A DNA stretch of 64,000 nucleotides from Glebionis coronaria (lineage: Eukaryota; Streptophyta; Magnoliopsida; Asterales; Asteraceae), in the NCBI GenBank assembly GCA_025667525.1, contig CM046881.1, positions 25,369,580 to 25,433,579 of the forward strand. The letters are read 5' to 3'. The notes below the pieces were generated by a model. It saw nothing but the letters and a program-made list of their open reading frames with translations, searched no databases and was not told the DNA's origin. The position numbers and the translations under genes were made by a program. Shown here in pieces: positions 1 through 11,402 of this stretch (its first letter is position 1; each line of letters starts with the position of its first letter).

Positions 1-1297
1 AAATGGATCCTTGAAATAAGGAATAATTTTATCTAGGAAAATATTGGTCAAAAGCGACTAAACCTGATAAAAAACTGATGCAAATCGACAATAAACAGCC
101 AAAACATTGCCGTTACCGGCTGAAATCATCCAAACATAAGAAAAAACATCTAAATTTATTTCTAGTCCATATGGACCACATAGAAACCGGTCAAAATGTT
201 TTCGCCCGGATTCTAGAGGGATGAAACACATATATGTATTTTCTCTGTTTAGTTTTGGTCTTGTTTTACCTAGTATCAAAGTTAGTCAGCTAGTATTTGA
301 GGTAGTTGAGAATGCACTCGACAAAGAGCATCTCGACGACACATTATAATATAAAGGTCAAGATATGAGTGTGGTCTAAAAACACGTTGTGTTATTTGAC
401 CAAGAAAACAATGATATTGTTTATCCTTGTGAAGCCTACACAAGTGAATAATATACAAAAAAGGACAAGTATTTTTTGACATTTCATGTAGGAAGATCAT
501 GCTTCTGTATTATATGACTCTGAAATATTTTATTCCATATTTGATTCTATTTAAATTGAGACTCGTCAAGAAATAGAGTGCCAAACATAATCATTTACAT
601 ATAAAAACCGATTTAGATTGAAATTATCTAACAATGTGGGCTGCAATAAAATCGTCATAACATGTGATACATGACTCCGTTTCAAGACCACAACTAAGAA
701 AATGGATCCTTGAAATAAGGATTAATTTTATCTAGGCAAACATTGGTCAAAAGCGACTAAACCTCATAAAAAATTGATGAAAATCGACCAAAAACAGCCA
801 AAACATTGCCGTAACCGGTTGAAATCATCCAAACATAAGAAAAAACATCTAAATTTATTTCCAGTCCATATGGACCACATAGAAACCGGTCAAAATGTTT
901 TCGCCCGGATTCTAGATGGATGAAACACGTATATGTATTTTCTTTGTTTAGTTTTGGTCGTGTTTTACCTAGTATAAAACTTGGTCAGCTAGTATTTGAG
1001 GTTTTTGAGAATGCACTAGACAAAGAGCATATCGACGACAGATTGTAATATAAAGGTCAAGATATAAGTGTGGTCTAACAACACGTTGTGTTATTTGACC
1101 AAGAAAACAATAATATTGTTTATCCTTGTGAAGCCTACACAGGTGAATAATATACAAAAAATGGACAAGTATTTTTTGATATTTCATGTAGGAGGATCAT
1201 GCTTCTTTATTATATGACTCTGAAATATTTGATTCCATATTTGATTCTATTTAAATTGAGACCCGTCAAAAAAAAGAGTGCCAAACATAATCGCTAA
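1..1297. repeat. ~700 bp tandem satellite, left block
   Basis: About 1.9 units of a tandem repeat. The landmark AAATGGATCCTTGAAATA occurs at 1 and again at 700, a period of 699 bp. The same unit returns at 49807, 50507, 51206 and 51872. The block runs off the left edge of the window and stops at 1297, where element A is inserted. Small open frames of 60-100 codons recur in each unit but look like passive consequences of the repetition. I do not recognise the satellite family. Confidence 0.9.
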
Positions 1298-3042
1298 TAA
1301 TACATGGGTTTTGCCTCGTATGAAAGTTCGTTAAACCGATCTTTTCGAATTTATTACCGTTAGAAAGTGTGACTCAGTCGTTCTTGGTGGACAATAAAAT
1401 GGGTTGTTTGATTATCTATTTTAAACTAATAGCAAATATGAAAATGTCGTAAATGTCGTTGAGTAAAATAAAACTTTTAAAAGTAAACTAAAAGTTACTA
1501 GAAAAACACTTGGTAAAAATGGAGATTTCGGGAAGCGTGTAATTTTTAGAAATTAAAACGTGAATGATTAAAAACTTAACAAGTAAATTTAGAACTTAAA
1601 ACTTTATAAAACTTTAAAACTTAAAAAACTTAAAATATCAGAATGCAACTAAACCAATCTATCGGAATGTACTAAACTCTAAACCATCGGAATAAATATA
1701 AAACAAACCATCGGAATATCCATCTGATATCCATCGGAATATCAAGGTCAATTCTGTCGCAATGTTGCTCTATCGGAATGTCAGATCGGAATACAGTGAT
1801 GTCACAATGTTCAAGTATCGGAATGTTGTTAACAAAATTTTGGCAAAGTTTCAACTTAAAATAACCTTAAGTCCCATCGGAAATGCGATCGCAATGAGCG
1901 ATCGCAATCCCAGATCGGAATAAGGGGAAAAACCAAGTGATCGCAAAGTAAAACCCTTAAGGGTTATTGCGATACAAACAATGCTGCTGTCGGAATGTGT
2001 AACCCTCAATATTGCGATGGAACCCTAACAATCCAAAAATGAAAAATAAGCCAAAGTTTCAATAAGCAGTTCCAATAAGCTCACTTAACCAAATCTTAAA
2101 CAACTCAACAAGGCCAATAAAAAGGAAACTCAATAAGCTACGAATGGAAAACTTATCAAATCACCAAATAAGCAAACTTTCTTAGATTAACTTTTAAAGG
2201 ATGAAACTTTTTAAGAAAACTAAAAAGCAATAAGCTAAATATATGAAATAAGCCAATAAGCATGAATAACTTATAGCTTATACCGTATAGAAGCTTAATA
2301 AGGAATCAAAAGATTAACTTTTTAATCAACAAAACATAAAAATCACACTCGAAGTTTTAAAATTCGGATTAAAACAAAAGAGAAATCAAGAAAGGAAGAA
2401 AAAGATTGAAGATTAAAAGATTAAACTTGAACTTTTTGATTAATAAAACATCAAATACAAAGATTAACTAAAGCTTAACTTGAAAGAAAAGATGAAGTTT
2501 TAGTGAGAGAAAGTTAAACACTTTCTCTCTCTAAAAATGAAAACTACAAAAAAGAAAAATGACTAGCTATCCAAATTTCCTAATGTGTTTAGGAGGGTAT
2601 TTATAGGAAAATGGGGAGGTGCATGTGTTGCCTTCTCTTTCTTTCTTCTCGACTCGATTTAAATGCTTTGTCTTTCTCGACGTCGTCTCGGGATTTGTCG
2701 ATATAAGTTGAACTTGTCTTATAATTTTCTTCTATAATTAGACTTGAGTTTTTCGAGTTCATTAAACTTCCGTCTTTAGACTTTTTCTTCGATAACTCTT
2801 CAGAATAGGCCTTGGACTTCCGTTCTTTTTGCATTCTCGATCTTTCGACTTCGTCTTTAGTCTTTTTCCTTGATAAAAGCCAGTGATAGCCCATGTTTTC
2901 TTCTTTTTGCATCTTTTGGTCCTAAAACACAATAAAAACACAAACCACGCATAATTCCGACTTTTACGACATAAAATACACGTTTTGGTCTTGTTATTAT
3001 TGGAAATAAGTGGTAAAAGGATAAGTTTTTTCACACTTATTA
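1298..3042 (-). repeat. Element A 3' LTR
   Basis: Intact 1745 bp LTR. In the sense direction it starts TAATAAGTGTG and ends CATGTATTA. It matches the split 5' LTR with roughly 3% differences by eye. A TATA-like box (sense TATAAATA) is at 2599-2606, giving a likely transcription start near 2570. The region 1640-2010, downstream of that start, carries the ATTCCG motif array. Adenine- and thymine-rich sequence fills the rest. Confidence 0.92.
1640..2010 (-). repeat. ATTCCG motif array in element A LTR (3' copy)
   Basis: On the plus strand about nine exact CGGAAT hexamers (sense ATTCCG), mostly in the context ATCGGAAT, occur at irregular 15-50 bp spacing. They are mixed with TCGCAAT and GCGATCGC variants. 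The same array is at 14390-14785. It is downstream of the TATA-like box and so is probably transcribed. Confidence 0.8.
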
Positions 3043-3057
3043 AATCCCCTACACTTG
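3043..3057 (-). promoter_or_regulatory. Element A polypurine tract
   Basis: Sense AAGTGTAGGGGATT directly abuts the 3' LTR. This is the expected primer for plus-strand DNA synthesis. Element B has the near-identical tract before its 3' LTR at 40008-40021. Confidence 0.85.
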
Positions 3058-5078
3058 ACCATTGCAACGCCCTCATGCAATGCATTAATTTTAAAGCACG
3101 GTTTACATTTTCCATCATAAATAACCCATCTTGGCCTTTATTAAATACTAAACATTAAGGAAGCTACAAGAACAAAACAAGTAAAGAAATCAAAGACTTA
3201 CATTGGGTTATGGCCGTCATGAATGTTCATCATCCTCAAGTTTCACGTTCCCCAAACCAAGCTTGAAAACGAGATCATTGTTACTATAAGTTAGCAAACT
3301 AACACGAACTCATGTGGCCCAATTATTCACTTAGACTCCCTTATTCCTAGGTGTATCTCTTGTATTTTAATTTTGTCTTGAATGATCACGAGGATGCATT
3401 GTTTGACTTATTTTGATAGTTATTTAGGTTGAAAATAAAGTGGGACGATTTAATCAATAGTTAGCTAAAGGACAAAATCTTTTAAAACTGCTTCTCGGGA
3501 CCTCTTAAAGTTCATTTCTTGGCATAACTCGCTTCACGATTTGAGACCTTTCTCGGACCGATATTTGGCAGCGACTTCATACTTCGAATCTTGGGAGACG
3601 TTCTTGAAATTATGGTCTTCTCTTCATAATTGGAATTTCTTCACTTGGAGTTTTGAGAGATTCTTCATATTTGGACCACGACTTCTTCATTTTTCTCCAA
3701 TATTTATTTTGGACTTTGATATACAACGATCCGCCTCCTTTTACGACTTAGATCTATTTATCCTCATACCTTGTTAGGGTCTTTTCGGATGGACTTCTCC
3801 ATGATCTTTAGGGGAGTATTTTCTTTTCGTCATGTGTCTCGATCCATCATATTGATTTTTGATAAATGATTCTTCACATCACTTTTGGATCTTTAGCAAC
3901 AAAATGTAGCCCTCATGCCTTGTTAGGGCCTTTTTGGACTCGCCAATCTTCGCATCCCGCTTCAATAAGTTATGCCTTGGCTATGAACTTTAATTAATAC
4001 CGAGCAACTTTTAAACGATCTTGTGCTAGAAGCTAGGTAACTGTTCAAAACGTACAACCTTATTTATTGCAGATAAATTTATTAGCAAGCGATGGGAGAA
4101 TAGGCTTATAATCAACTCACATAAATTCACGAAAGAATACTATACTTATAATTGACTCTATCATCTCTCGTTCTCCACAATTTAAAATCTCAAGGAATGA
4201 GACTCGTGGATGCTTAGCCAATTAAATCAAAGTTTTGGGTTTTCGAGTCATCTATAGGATCTTGCAAACTCTTAGACTTTTTCAAGTTTAGAATTCGCAC
4301 TTTAAAGTTCCCTTGATAAACGACTCTCTAGGATCAATTATAGGAACTTGGGAAAGTTCTTGTTCTTAACCCGTGAGATTTAAGACTTTCACGTTTTAAA
4401 GTTCCCTATATAAAATCCTAGCAAAACTTGACTTAAACACGTTAAGGATACTAGCTAGAGTAAACTTAGATAAGTAAACTCGGGTTGAGTCAAAATATTC
4501 ACGACTTTTAAAACATAAAACCACTTTATTAAAAATTTATTCTAGGAAAGAAAGTAAATAACGATAACAAGGGAAAAACTACTAGGCCAAAATAGATCAA
4601 AAATTTTGAAAAATGTCGAAAAATCAAGTTTTCTGGTTAAAATGAGGACAAATTCATGGAAAAGACCACTTACTTCGATAGAAGTCCCCCCTACACTTGA
4701 GATAAACATTGTCCTCAATGTTTAAGCATGTGGGAGTAAACTCCCCTACACTTAGGACATTGTGCACGTTGGTTAAATCTTGCTAAGGGAAGGATAACTA
4801 TAGTGATTTCAATGTGAACATATGAGATATGAAATATTGAATCACGACAGTTTAGGATAGAACTGAGAAGACGGGAACACGGGATCACGGTTCGTCAAAA
4901 GTCATCGAGAATGGATCTTTGAAGCTTTAATCCCTTCACAGAATAAGAAACAAGACAACAAACACATACGGGGCTCCCCCTACACTTATTATGAAAACGG
5001 TAAAGGATAGATCACGGGTTGCCTCCCGAGACGCGCTTGTTTTTTATAACCGAGTCACGAGCCTGACCCGACCCAAAA
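3058..5078 (-). other. Element A 3' untranslated region
   Basis: About 2 kb between the integrase stop and the terminal polypurine tract, without a credible gene. It is homologous to 37999-40021 of element B. It contains internal polypurine-tract-like copies of sense AGTGTAGGGG at about 4684-4699, 4741-4754 and 4974-4989, two hairpins at 4703-4724 and 4732-4745, and a conserved block at 3335-3410 that is also found in B and G. Open frames such as 3541-3777 are chance. Confidence 0.75.
4684..4754 (-). other. Element A 3' UTR double hairpin with flanking polypurine tracts
   Basis: In the sense direction: a polypurine tract, a hairpin with 5 bp stem GGGAG/CTCCC (4732-4745), a hairpin with 9 bp stem TAAACATTG/CAATGTTTA and loop AGGA (4703-4724), then a second polypurine tract (4684-4699). 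Element B has the same arrangement, and element G keeps it with compensating changes in the first stem. Confidence 0.7.
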
Positions 5079-5741
5079 CTAGTTCATGGGAAACGTGGTG
5101 AGGGATGGAATCATCTCATGAGAGATGTCCTCACCAAAGTACAACTTCACGCGCTGGCTGTTCACCTTAAAATTGGGACCACTTGGCTGAGAAAGCTCAA
5201 TGGTGCCATAGGGGAAGACTTTGGCGACGGTGAATGGACCAGACCAGCGGCTCTTCAGCTTTCTCGAGAAGATCTTCAACCGAGAGTTAAAGAGTAAAAC
5301 TTGATCACCAACGTGGAACTCTCGGTTCTTAATCCTTGAATCATGGATGATCTTGGTCTTCTCCTTATAGATCAATGAGTTCTCATAATCTTCATTCCTT
5401 AGTTCGTTGAGCTCGTTGAGTTGAATCTTCCGAAGATCGCCGGCTTTGTTGATGTCGAAGTTAGCCCACTTCAAGGCCCAATATGCCTTATGTTCAAGCT
5501 CGATTGGGAGGTGGCATGCTTTCCCGTACACAAGACGATAAGTTATAAAACCAATCGGGGTCTTATATGCGGTACGGAAAGCCCACAAAGCATCATCTAA
5601 CTTATCGGCCCAAGTGGCACGATGCTCTCCCACAGTTCGCTCAAGAATTCGCTTCAATCCACGGTTAGATATCTCGGCTTGCCCATTAGTTTGGGGATGA
5701 TAAGCGTTGGAAAGACGGTGATTGACACCGTACTTACCCAT
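5079..5741 (-). CDS. pol: Element A integrase C-terminal part (broken)
   Basis: 220 codons from just after the second catalytic Asp. SNAYHPQTNGQAEISNRGLK holds the catalytic Glu. The rest is the C-terminal DNA-binding region ([28 protein letters not shown]). It ends naturally at 5079. Close in sequence to 61869-62450 of element G. Confidence 0.85.
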   Translation of the reverse strand: MGKYGVNHRLSNAYHPQTNGQAEISNRGLKRILERTVGEHRATWADKLDDALWAFRTAYKTPIGFITYRLVYGKACHLPIELEHKAYWALKWANFDINKAGDLRKIQLNELNELRNEDYENSLIYKEKTKIIHDSRIKNREFHVGDQVLLFNSRLKIFSRKLKSRWSGPFTVAKVFPYGTIELSQPSGPNFKVNSQRVKLYFGEDISHEMIPSLTTFPMN

Positions 5742-5822
5742 GACTCTTGCGAATTGATCATTGCAAAAATGATTCCCACGGTCATTGATGATAGCACGAG
5801 GAACACCGAATCGAGCAAAAAG

Positions 5823-6008
5823 CTACTTCAAAAAGTTCACAACCACCCTCGCATTGTTCGTAGGGAGAGCCTTGGCTTCAACCCATTTAGAAACGTAGTC
5901 AACGGCTACGAGGATGTACTTGTTCCCTTTAGATGATGGAAATGGCCCCATAAAGTCGATGCCCCATACGTCAAAGATTTCACATTCTTGTATGAAATTT
6001 TGAGGCAT
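5823..6008 (-). CDS. pol: Element A integrase core fragment
   Basis: 61 codons covering the first catalytic Asp region of integrase ([20 protein letters not shown], then [20 protein letters not shown]). It ends at an in-frame TAG at 5823, before the second catalytic Asp. Confidence 0.8.
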   Translation of the reverse strand: MPQNFIQECEIFDVWGIDFMGPFPSSKGNKYILVAVDYVSKWVEAKALPTNNARVVVNFLK

Positions 6009-6061
6009 CTCATCTTTATGTGTGGTCTTGCTTTGGCGTTGGCAAGCATCACAACGTTTAA

Positions 6062-6775
6062 CTATTTCATGAGCATCATGATAAATGGTGGGCCAATAGA
6101 ATCCAGAGTCGAATACTTTCTTTGCGGTGTAATTGGGACCAAAGTGACCACCGGTGGGTCCTTTATGGCAAGCATCAAGGATTTGTAAAGCTGCCGGCCC
6201 ATCAACACATCGACGAATGATAAGATCCGCACATTGTTTAAAAAGGTAAGGGTCGTCCCAAAATAATGTTCAATGTCTTTAAAGAACTTTTTCTTTTGTT
6301 GGGACGTTAACCCTTCCATAAGAATTCCACCCGCTAAGTAGTTTGCAATGTCCGCAAACCACGGGGTTTCATCAAGATTGGAATTTATAGACATTAAGGT
6401 CTCAAGGGGAAAAGAGTCATTGATCTCTTGGTTCAGATGATCCCCTTGATAAGGATCCTCAAGTCTACTTAGATGATCCGCGGCTAGGTTTTCGGCTCCC
6501 TTCTTGTCACGAATTTCAATGTTGAATTCTTGAAGGAGCAAAACCCAACGAAGAAGTCTTGGCTTAGAATCTTGCTTAGTCAACAAGTACTTCAACGCGG
6601 AATGATCGGTATAGACAATTGTGGTGGACATGACAAGATAGTGGCGGAACTTCTCAAAAGCATACACTACAGCTAAAAGCTCTTTTTGGTTAGTGGTATA
6701 ATGAAATTGAGCCCCTGTCATTGTCTTGCTAGCATAGTGGATTGGTTGGAAGTGTTTGTTCAATCTTTGGCCCAA
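6062..6775 (-). CDS. pol: Element A RNase H and integrase N-terminal region (broken)
   Basis: 237 codons. The RNase H part shows [29 protein letters not shown] and [11 protein letters not shown]. The linker [16 protein letters not shown] follows. A frameshift near 6255 makes the last ~65 codons noise where the integrase HHCC zinc finger should be; the finger can be read in another frame down to about 6010. Confidence 0.85.
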   Translation of the reverse strand: MGQRLNKHFQPIHYASKTMTGAQFHYTTNQKELLAVVYAFEKFRHYLVMSTTIVYTDHSALKYLLTKQDSKPRLLRWVLLLQEFNIEIRDKKGAENLAADHLSRLEDPYQGDHLNQEINDSFPLETLMSINSNLDETPWFADIANYLAGGILMEGLTSQQKKKFFKDIEHYFGTTLTFLNNVRILSFVDVLMGRQLYKSLMLAIKDPPVVTLVPITPQRKYSTLDSIGPPFIMMLMK

Positions 6776-6808
6776 AACTGCTCCAATCGCAAAGTCGCTA
6801 GCATCACA

Positions 6809-7630
6809 TCAATTCAAAAGGTAGCTCCAAATTAGGGGTAACCAAGACCCGTGCCTTGTCAGCTTATCCTTAAGAAGATTGAAGGATTCAAGACACTCTT
6901 TAGAAAAGATGAAAGGAGTATCTTTTTCCAAGAGGTGGGTCATCGGGCGAGCGATTTTAGAAAAATCTTGAATGAATCGATGATTGAAGCCCACATGAAC
7001 AAGGAAACTTCTCACACCCTTCACGGTTGAAGGTGGAGGTAATTTTGCTATGACATCAACTTTAGCACGGTCTACTTCAAGACCGGCTTTGGAGATTTTA
7101 TGTCTAAGCACAATGCCTTCTTTTACCATGAAATGGCATTTTTCCCAATTTAGAACAAGCCGAGTGTCTTCACACCGCTTAAGCATGCGTTCCAAATTTG
7201 CAAGGCAAGTAGAGAAAGAATCACCATAGACTGAGAAATCATCCATGATGACTTCCATAGTTTCTTCAACCATGTCATGGAAGATAACCATCATACACCT
7301 TTGGAAAGTCCCGGGAGCATTGCATAAGCCGAAAGGCATTCTTTTATAAGAAAATGTTCCATAAGGGCAAGTGAATGTGGTTTTCTCTTGGTCTTTGGGA
7401 TCGATGCGAATTTGAAAATACCCGGAGAAACCGTCTAAATAGCAGTAATAGTCATTATCCGCTAGACGTTCAAGCATTTGGTCCATGAAAGGAAGGGGAA
7501 AATGATCCTTTCTCGTAGCATCATTGAGTTTGTGATAGTCTATACAAACTCTCCACCCTGTAACGATACGAGTAGGAATCAATTCGTTGTTTTCATTAGG
7601 CACAACGGTGATTCCGCCTTTCTTAGGCAC
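6809..7630 (-). CDS. pol: Element A reverse transcriptase core (broken)
   Basis: 273 codons of Ty3/Gypsy reverse transcriptase. Motifs in order: [50 protein letters not shown], and the catalytic box IMDDFSVYG, where element G has FMDD. The thumb region (DFSKIARPMTHLLEKD) follows, then a frameshift near 6830 destroys the join to RNase H. It would copy element RNA into DNA. Confidence 0.88.
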   Translation of the reverse strand: MPKKGGITVVPNENNELIPTRIVTGWRVCIDYHKLNDATRKDHFPLPFMDQMLERLADNDYYCYLDGFSGYFQIRIDPKDQEKTTFTCPYGTFSYKRMPFGLCNAPGTFQRCMMVIFHDMVEETMEVIMDDFSVYGDSFSTCLANLERMLKRCEDTRLVLNWEKCHFMVKEGIVLRHKISKAGLEVDRAKVDVIAKLPPPSTVKGVRSFLVHVGFNHRFIQDFSKIARPMTHLLEKDTPFIFSKECLESFNLLKDKLTRHGSWLPLIWSYLLN

Positions 7631-7660
7631 ACAATGGACGGGACTAACCCATGGTGAATC

Positions 7661-8476
7661 CTAGATAGGGTAGATCATTCCCGCATCAAGAAGTTTGATA
7701 ACCTCTTTTTTGATAACGTCATGGATCTTAGGATTCACCCTTCGTTGGCTTTGAATAGTGGGTTTAAAGTCGTCCTCCATGAGAATTTTATGTGTGCAAA
7801 AGTGAGGATCAATTCCATGAATATCGGAGATTTTCCAAGCAATCGCTTTGTTGTGATTCTTCATCACGGCGATAAGTCGAGATTTTTCTTCCTCTTTCAA
7901 GTCCTTTGCGATGATGACGGGTGACTTCTTGTTGTCTTCAAGGAAAACGTACTCGAGATGAGACGGTAGGTCCTTAAGCTCTAAATCCGGAGGATGTTCG
8001 ATGGAAGGCGTAGTCAAATTCGGTTCATCGATAGAGATATCCTTAGGAGATGGTGGAGAAATATGGTCCTCATTGAGAAGTTTCTCAATGGTACGAATGT
8101 CTTCATCCCAATTGGAGGGAGAATCATCATATTGCAAGTCCACATCTCCCAAAGTTGCTTCAAATTCTTTCAAGATGAAATAACTTTCTCCAAATGGAGT
8201 TAGTGATGGAGCAATAGAGGCAACGGTCTCAACAATGGGTAGAGAAGAAGAACCACTTTTACAAGCGTCTTTGAAATGTTCTTCACAAGCCTCATCAAGA
8301 ACGTCAATGAAATTAACATTCTCTTTTTCAGAAGGCTGCTTAGAGAGTTTACCCATGTTGAATATGATTTTATCGTCACCAACTCTCATGATTAATTCGC
8401 CCGCGGCTACATCGATGAGAGTGCGACCGGTCCTCAAGAATGGACGTCCAACGATCAATGGAACACAGGGATCCAT
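7661..8476 (-). CDS. pol: Element A protease end and protease-RT linker (broken)
   Basis: 271 codons. It opens with the conserved protease end PLIVGRPFLRTGRTLIDVA. An acidic linker of ~110 residues follows, then the RT entry motif ([37 protein letters not shown]). A TAG at 7661 separates it from the RT core. The start M is not a real initiation codon. Confidence 0.8.
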   Translation of the reverse strand: MDPCVPLIVGRPFLRTGRTLIDVAAGELIMRVGDDKIIFNMGKLSKQPSEKENVNFIDVLDEACEEHFKDACKSGSSSLPIVETVASIAPSLTPFGESYFILKEFEATLGDVDLQYDDSPSNWDEDIRTIEKLLNEDHISPPSPKDISIDEPNLTTPSIEHPPDLELKDLPSHLEYVFLEDNKKSPVIIAKDLKEEEKSRLIAVMKNHNKAIAWKISDIHGIDPHFCTHKILMEDDFKPTIQSQRRVNPKIHDVIKKEVIKLLDAGMIYPI

Positions 8477-8483
8477 GTCGTAG

Positions 8484-8684
8484 TCAACGACAACAAAATC
8501 CGCTGGAAAGGTGAATTATTTGACACCAACGAAGACGTCTTCGGCTATCCCCCACCGGATAAGCAACCGTACGGTTGGCTAATTCCAAAGTCATTCGCGT
8601 GGGGACTAGCTCGGGTAGAGACAATTGTTTCCAAACGCTTAAAGGCATTAAGTTTATACTAGCACCTAGATCGGCTAGGGCCAT
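8484..8684 (-). pseudogene. Element A protease start
   Basis: Begins with [13 protein letters not shown], the aspartic-protease active-site region (D-L-G in place of the usual D-S/T-G, typical of Athila). An extra G in a G-run near 8545 shifts the frame; the original frame then meets a TAA near 8518 before continuing into the 8476 piece. The protease would cut the polyprotein inside the particle. Confidence 0.8.
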
Positions 8685-9111
8685 GATGAATCCTATAGAT
8701 TCGGATCTTTAAGCTGCTAGGCATGATTATCATTCATATGATTTAACATAGCGGAATTAGAACAATAATCATGAACAAGGTGTTGTGGACAAGATGAATT
8801 TTCCCGAACGTTACTTGTATTATTAAACACAAATAACATCTAGACGTGTATACATTGAATCCCACGTCTAGACACACGAATTGTTTGTAGGTTACATTGT
8901 GAATAATTGTTATAATAAAACCTACGGTCTGGCATTCTTTATATAATAGAATGTCCAGACTTTTACAAAGGAAACTAGATAAAACCAAATCTTCTAAATA
9001 TATCTTAATATATTTTCTACAAGTTTGTCCACCAGCTTGTAGAATCATCTTTTGTCAAATTTTGTCCTTGTTTTTAGTTTTGACACATCAACTCAATAAT
9101 TTGACCCAACA
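8684..9111 (-). repeat. Element D 3' LTR
   Basis: 428 bp, TGATGAATCC to TTGACCCAACA on the plus strand. A TATA-like run (sense TATTATATAAAG) lies near 8937-8950. Followed by the polypurine tract at 9112-9122. Confidence 0.9.
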
Positions 9112-9859
9112 ATCTTCCCCTAGTTGATGATGTCAAAACACTTCCACTTAAGAGTGAATCCTTTGTATGTAGTACATGATCTCCAAGAAGCTTCCCCTTA
9201 AGTATAGCACATATTCTTCCCCTTTTGACACATCAATAGTGAATATGTGAAAGTATGCAATCTTGAAGATTCTCCAAAAGTAGCTCTATGTAATGAACTT
9301 GAAGAAAAATAACTATAATATTCTTGATGTAGAAGTAGAATAACCCAAACCTGTGTTCCATGTCTTGCACTATCCATGTGACTCTAAAACTCACGGCTAT
9401 AATGAGTAGACTATAAAACTCACGGCTATAATGAGTAGTCTCTTGACAAAAAGAGTTCTCTAGCAAATATGAGCATAGAGCGTCTTAAGAAAAACCTCAT
9501 ACCTTTGCTACCTGTTTATCAAGTCCGTTGTCACAAATTAAAAGAACCTTCAAAAGTAATCATGACCAGACACAACTTTTTAAGATATGATAGAACACAA
9601 ACTTCGCGAAATTCTTCTTCGAACATCAAACTTACTATAAGAATTCTTCCCCTTAATCATATACGTCTTCTAAAAATATCCGAGCCATAAATATCAAAAC
9701 GATATTATGAATAAAATAGAGATTTCATGTACCTTCGTGTGTAAATACCTCGTTTTGTGTGCCAAAACGCAACCAATAAACCAAACAACAACTTTTCTTC
9801 CTTTATCCGAGATCCTTTACTATCCAATAACCATACCGTATGCGTTGTCTAATGTCGGA

Positions 9860-10025
9860 CAACACTTGTCAGTGGACCAAAAACCATATCTCGGACGATA
9901 CTTGTCAGCGCTTTTGTCAACGCCGGACTTATTCCTATCAGCGTCTACTTCTGTCCGCGGCTGACTGACACCCATCAGCGTCTAAAATACGAACGTCAGC
10001 GGCTACATCACACTTTGTCAGCGGC
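9860..10025 (-). repeat. RCGYTGACA motif cluster in element D
   Basis: About eight copies of sense (A/C)CGCTGACA, GCGTTGACA and close variants within ~165 bp, nearly all in element-sense orientation. The same motif and orientation are found throughout element E. Confidence 0.75.
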
Positions 10026-11388
10026 TTAAAAAAATATTACTCGACTGAACCACTTTTCCCTTGTCTTCGTACACTCCAATATCCAGCCCATATACCTTAA
10101 AATATCAAATGTATTTTCGTGGACCAATTAACATTCACATCACAAGCGTGTTTATCCATCACACATGCAATCCATCCCAGTGCTAGATTCATACGAAAAT
10201 TATTATACTTCCTAAATATCAGCCAAAATTGATGCAACATAATAACTTTCTTCACAACACACTCACGTCCAACATAGGAGATATTATAAAATATAATCCC
10301 ATAATACACGCTCTCCAAACCTATGATTATCATGTCTCACGTCCAGTAGATACACAGATCATGTTTCCAAAAATAAAGACATATCTCAAATTAAAATACA
10401 CAATCCATACCTCAACCATGTTTAGCATACTGAATTGAAACCCAGAACTACTTTGTACATATCCTTTTCTTTGACTTTTTCAACATACATGATCTTGGGA
10501 CCACTTCTCTTGTTTTAATCACCATTGAGACCACAAATAGGATGCAAAACAGTACCATATATGGCACGATCTACCTTCCTTGTATCAATATTCACTCGAA
10601 CGAATATAAAGGCACCATACACGTCAAACACAGATTTAATCCCACGTGAATACCAAACAGTGCTACTAGCGATTTAACCATTGTCACAGCCATGATTCAC
10701 GTCTGATTTAATATGAAATCTCTTCTTCTTTTGAAACACAGGTGATGACCAAAGCACTTTGTAATGGCTGATTCAATACCTTACGCATTGCTACTTAAAC
10801 AAAGCATTTTTTCATTGTTTTGGAACAACGATCATTAAACAATCAACCTCTAATCACGAACATAACACATCTTTTCCGTTTTAAAGTAGATCTAGGGTTT
10901 GTGGAACCCTAGTTCGTGATTTTATGTGAAAAGGCAAAAATGTCAATACCTTAACTAGCGAACTTCGACGTTGAATAACTTCTTCATTAGAGCTCAGATC
11001 GAAGATCCCTTTGGTGAGCTTCTAGAAACAAGTGACGAGAATCTACAGTTCAAATTTCACGATGATCAAACGGTCAACGAAGGAGAAATCGTGTTTTTAA
11101 CACGGCTGTCCACAGAAAACTGCATGTGAACACTTCTTCCTACTGCTGATTTCGACGCGCTATAACTTTTTCTTGAAGAGAAAACTTGACAATCCCTCCG
11201 GTGGATATCTAGATATATGTGTGTAGAACACACACAAAACTTTTCGTGACGATCCAACGGTTTAATAAAAAGTTATGGCCTTCAGAATACTGTTGCGCAC
11301 ACAAAAGCGTATATAAACCCTAATACGGGTTTTCTTCTTTTTCGCCATTAACGGAACACCTTGTTGATCCTAGCATCGAGAGCCACCC

Positions 11389-11400
11389 GCTCTGATACCA
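11389..11400 (-). promoter_or_regulatory. Element D primer-binding site (initiator tRNA-Met)
   Basis: Sense TGGTATCAGAGC, two bases inside the 5' LTR. It is the standard Copia primer site and fixes the element's orientation as minus. Confidence 0.9.
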
Positions 11401-11402
11401 AT

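Larger units (their letters stand above)
9112..11402 (-). other. Element D internal region, non-coding
   Basis: 2.29 kb. The only frames are under 90 codons and none resembles gag or pol. The sense polypurine tract TAGGGGAAGAT is at 9112-9122. A cluster of TGTCAGCG/TGTCAACG (sense RCGYTGACA) occupies about 9860-10025. The rest is AT-rich and unrecognised. Confidence 0.7.

Noticed and set aside
282..500. Small frame with HLCRLHKDKQYHCFL repeated in satellite units
   Set aside because: It recurs because the satellite is tandem; the start and end vary between units and nothing suggests a product.
3541..3777. 78-codon plus-strand frame in the element A 3' UTR
   Set aside because: No homology that I recognise; it is antisense to a conserved non-coding region and has no counterpart frame in element B.
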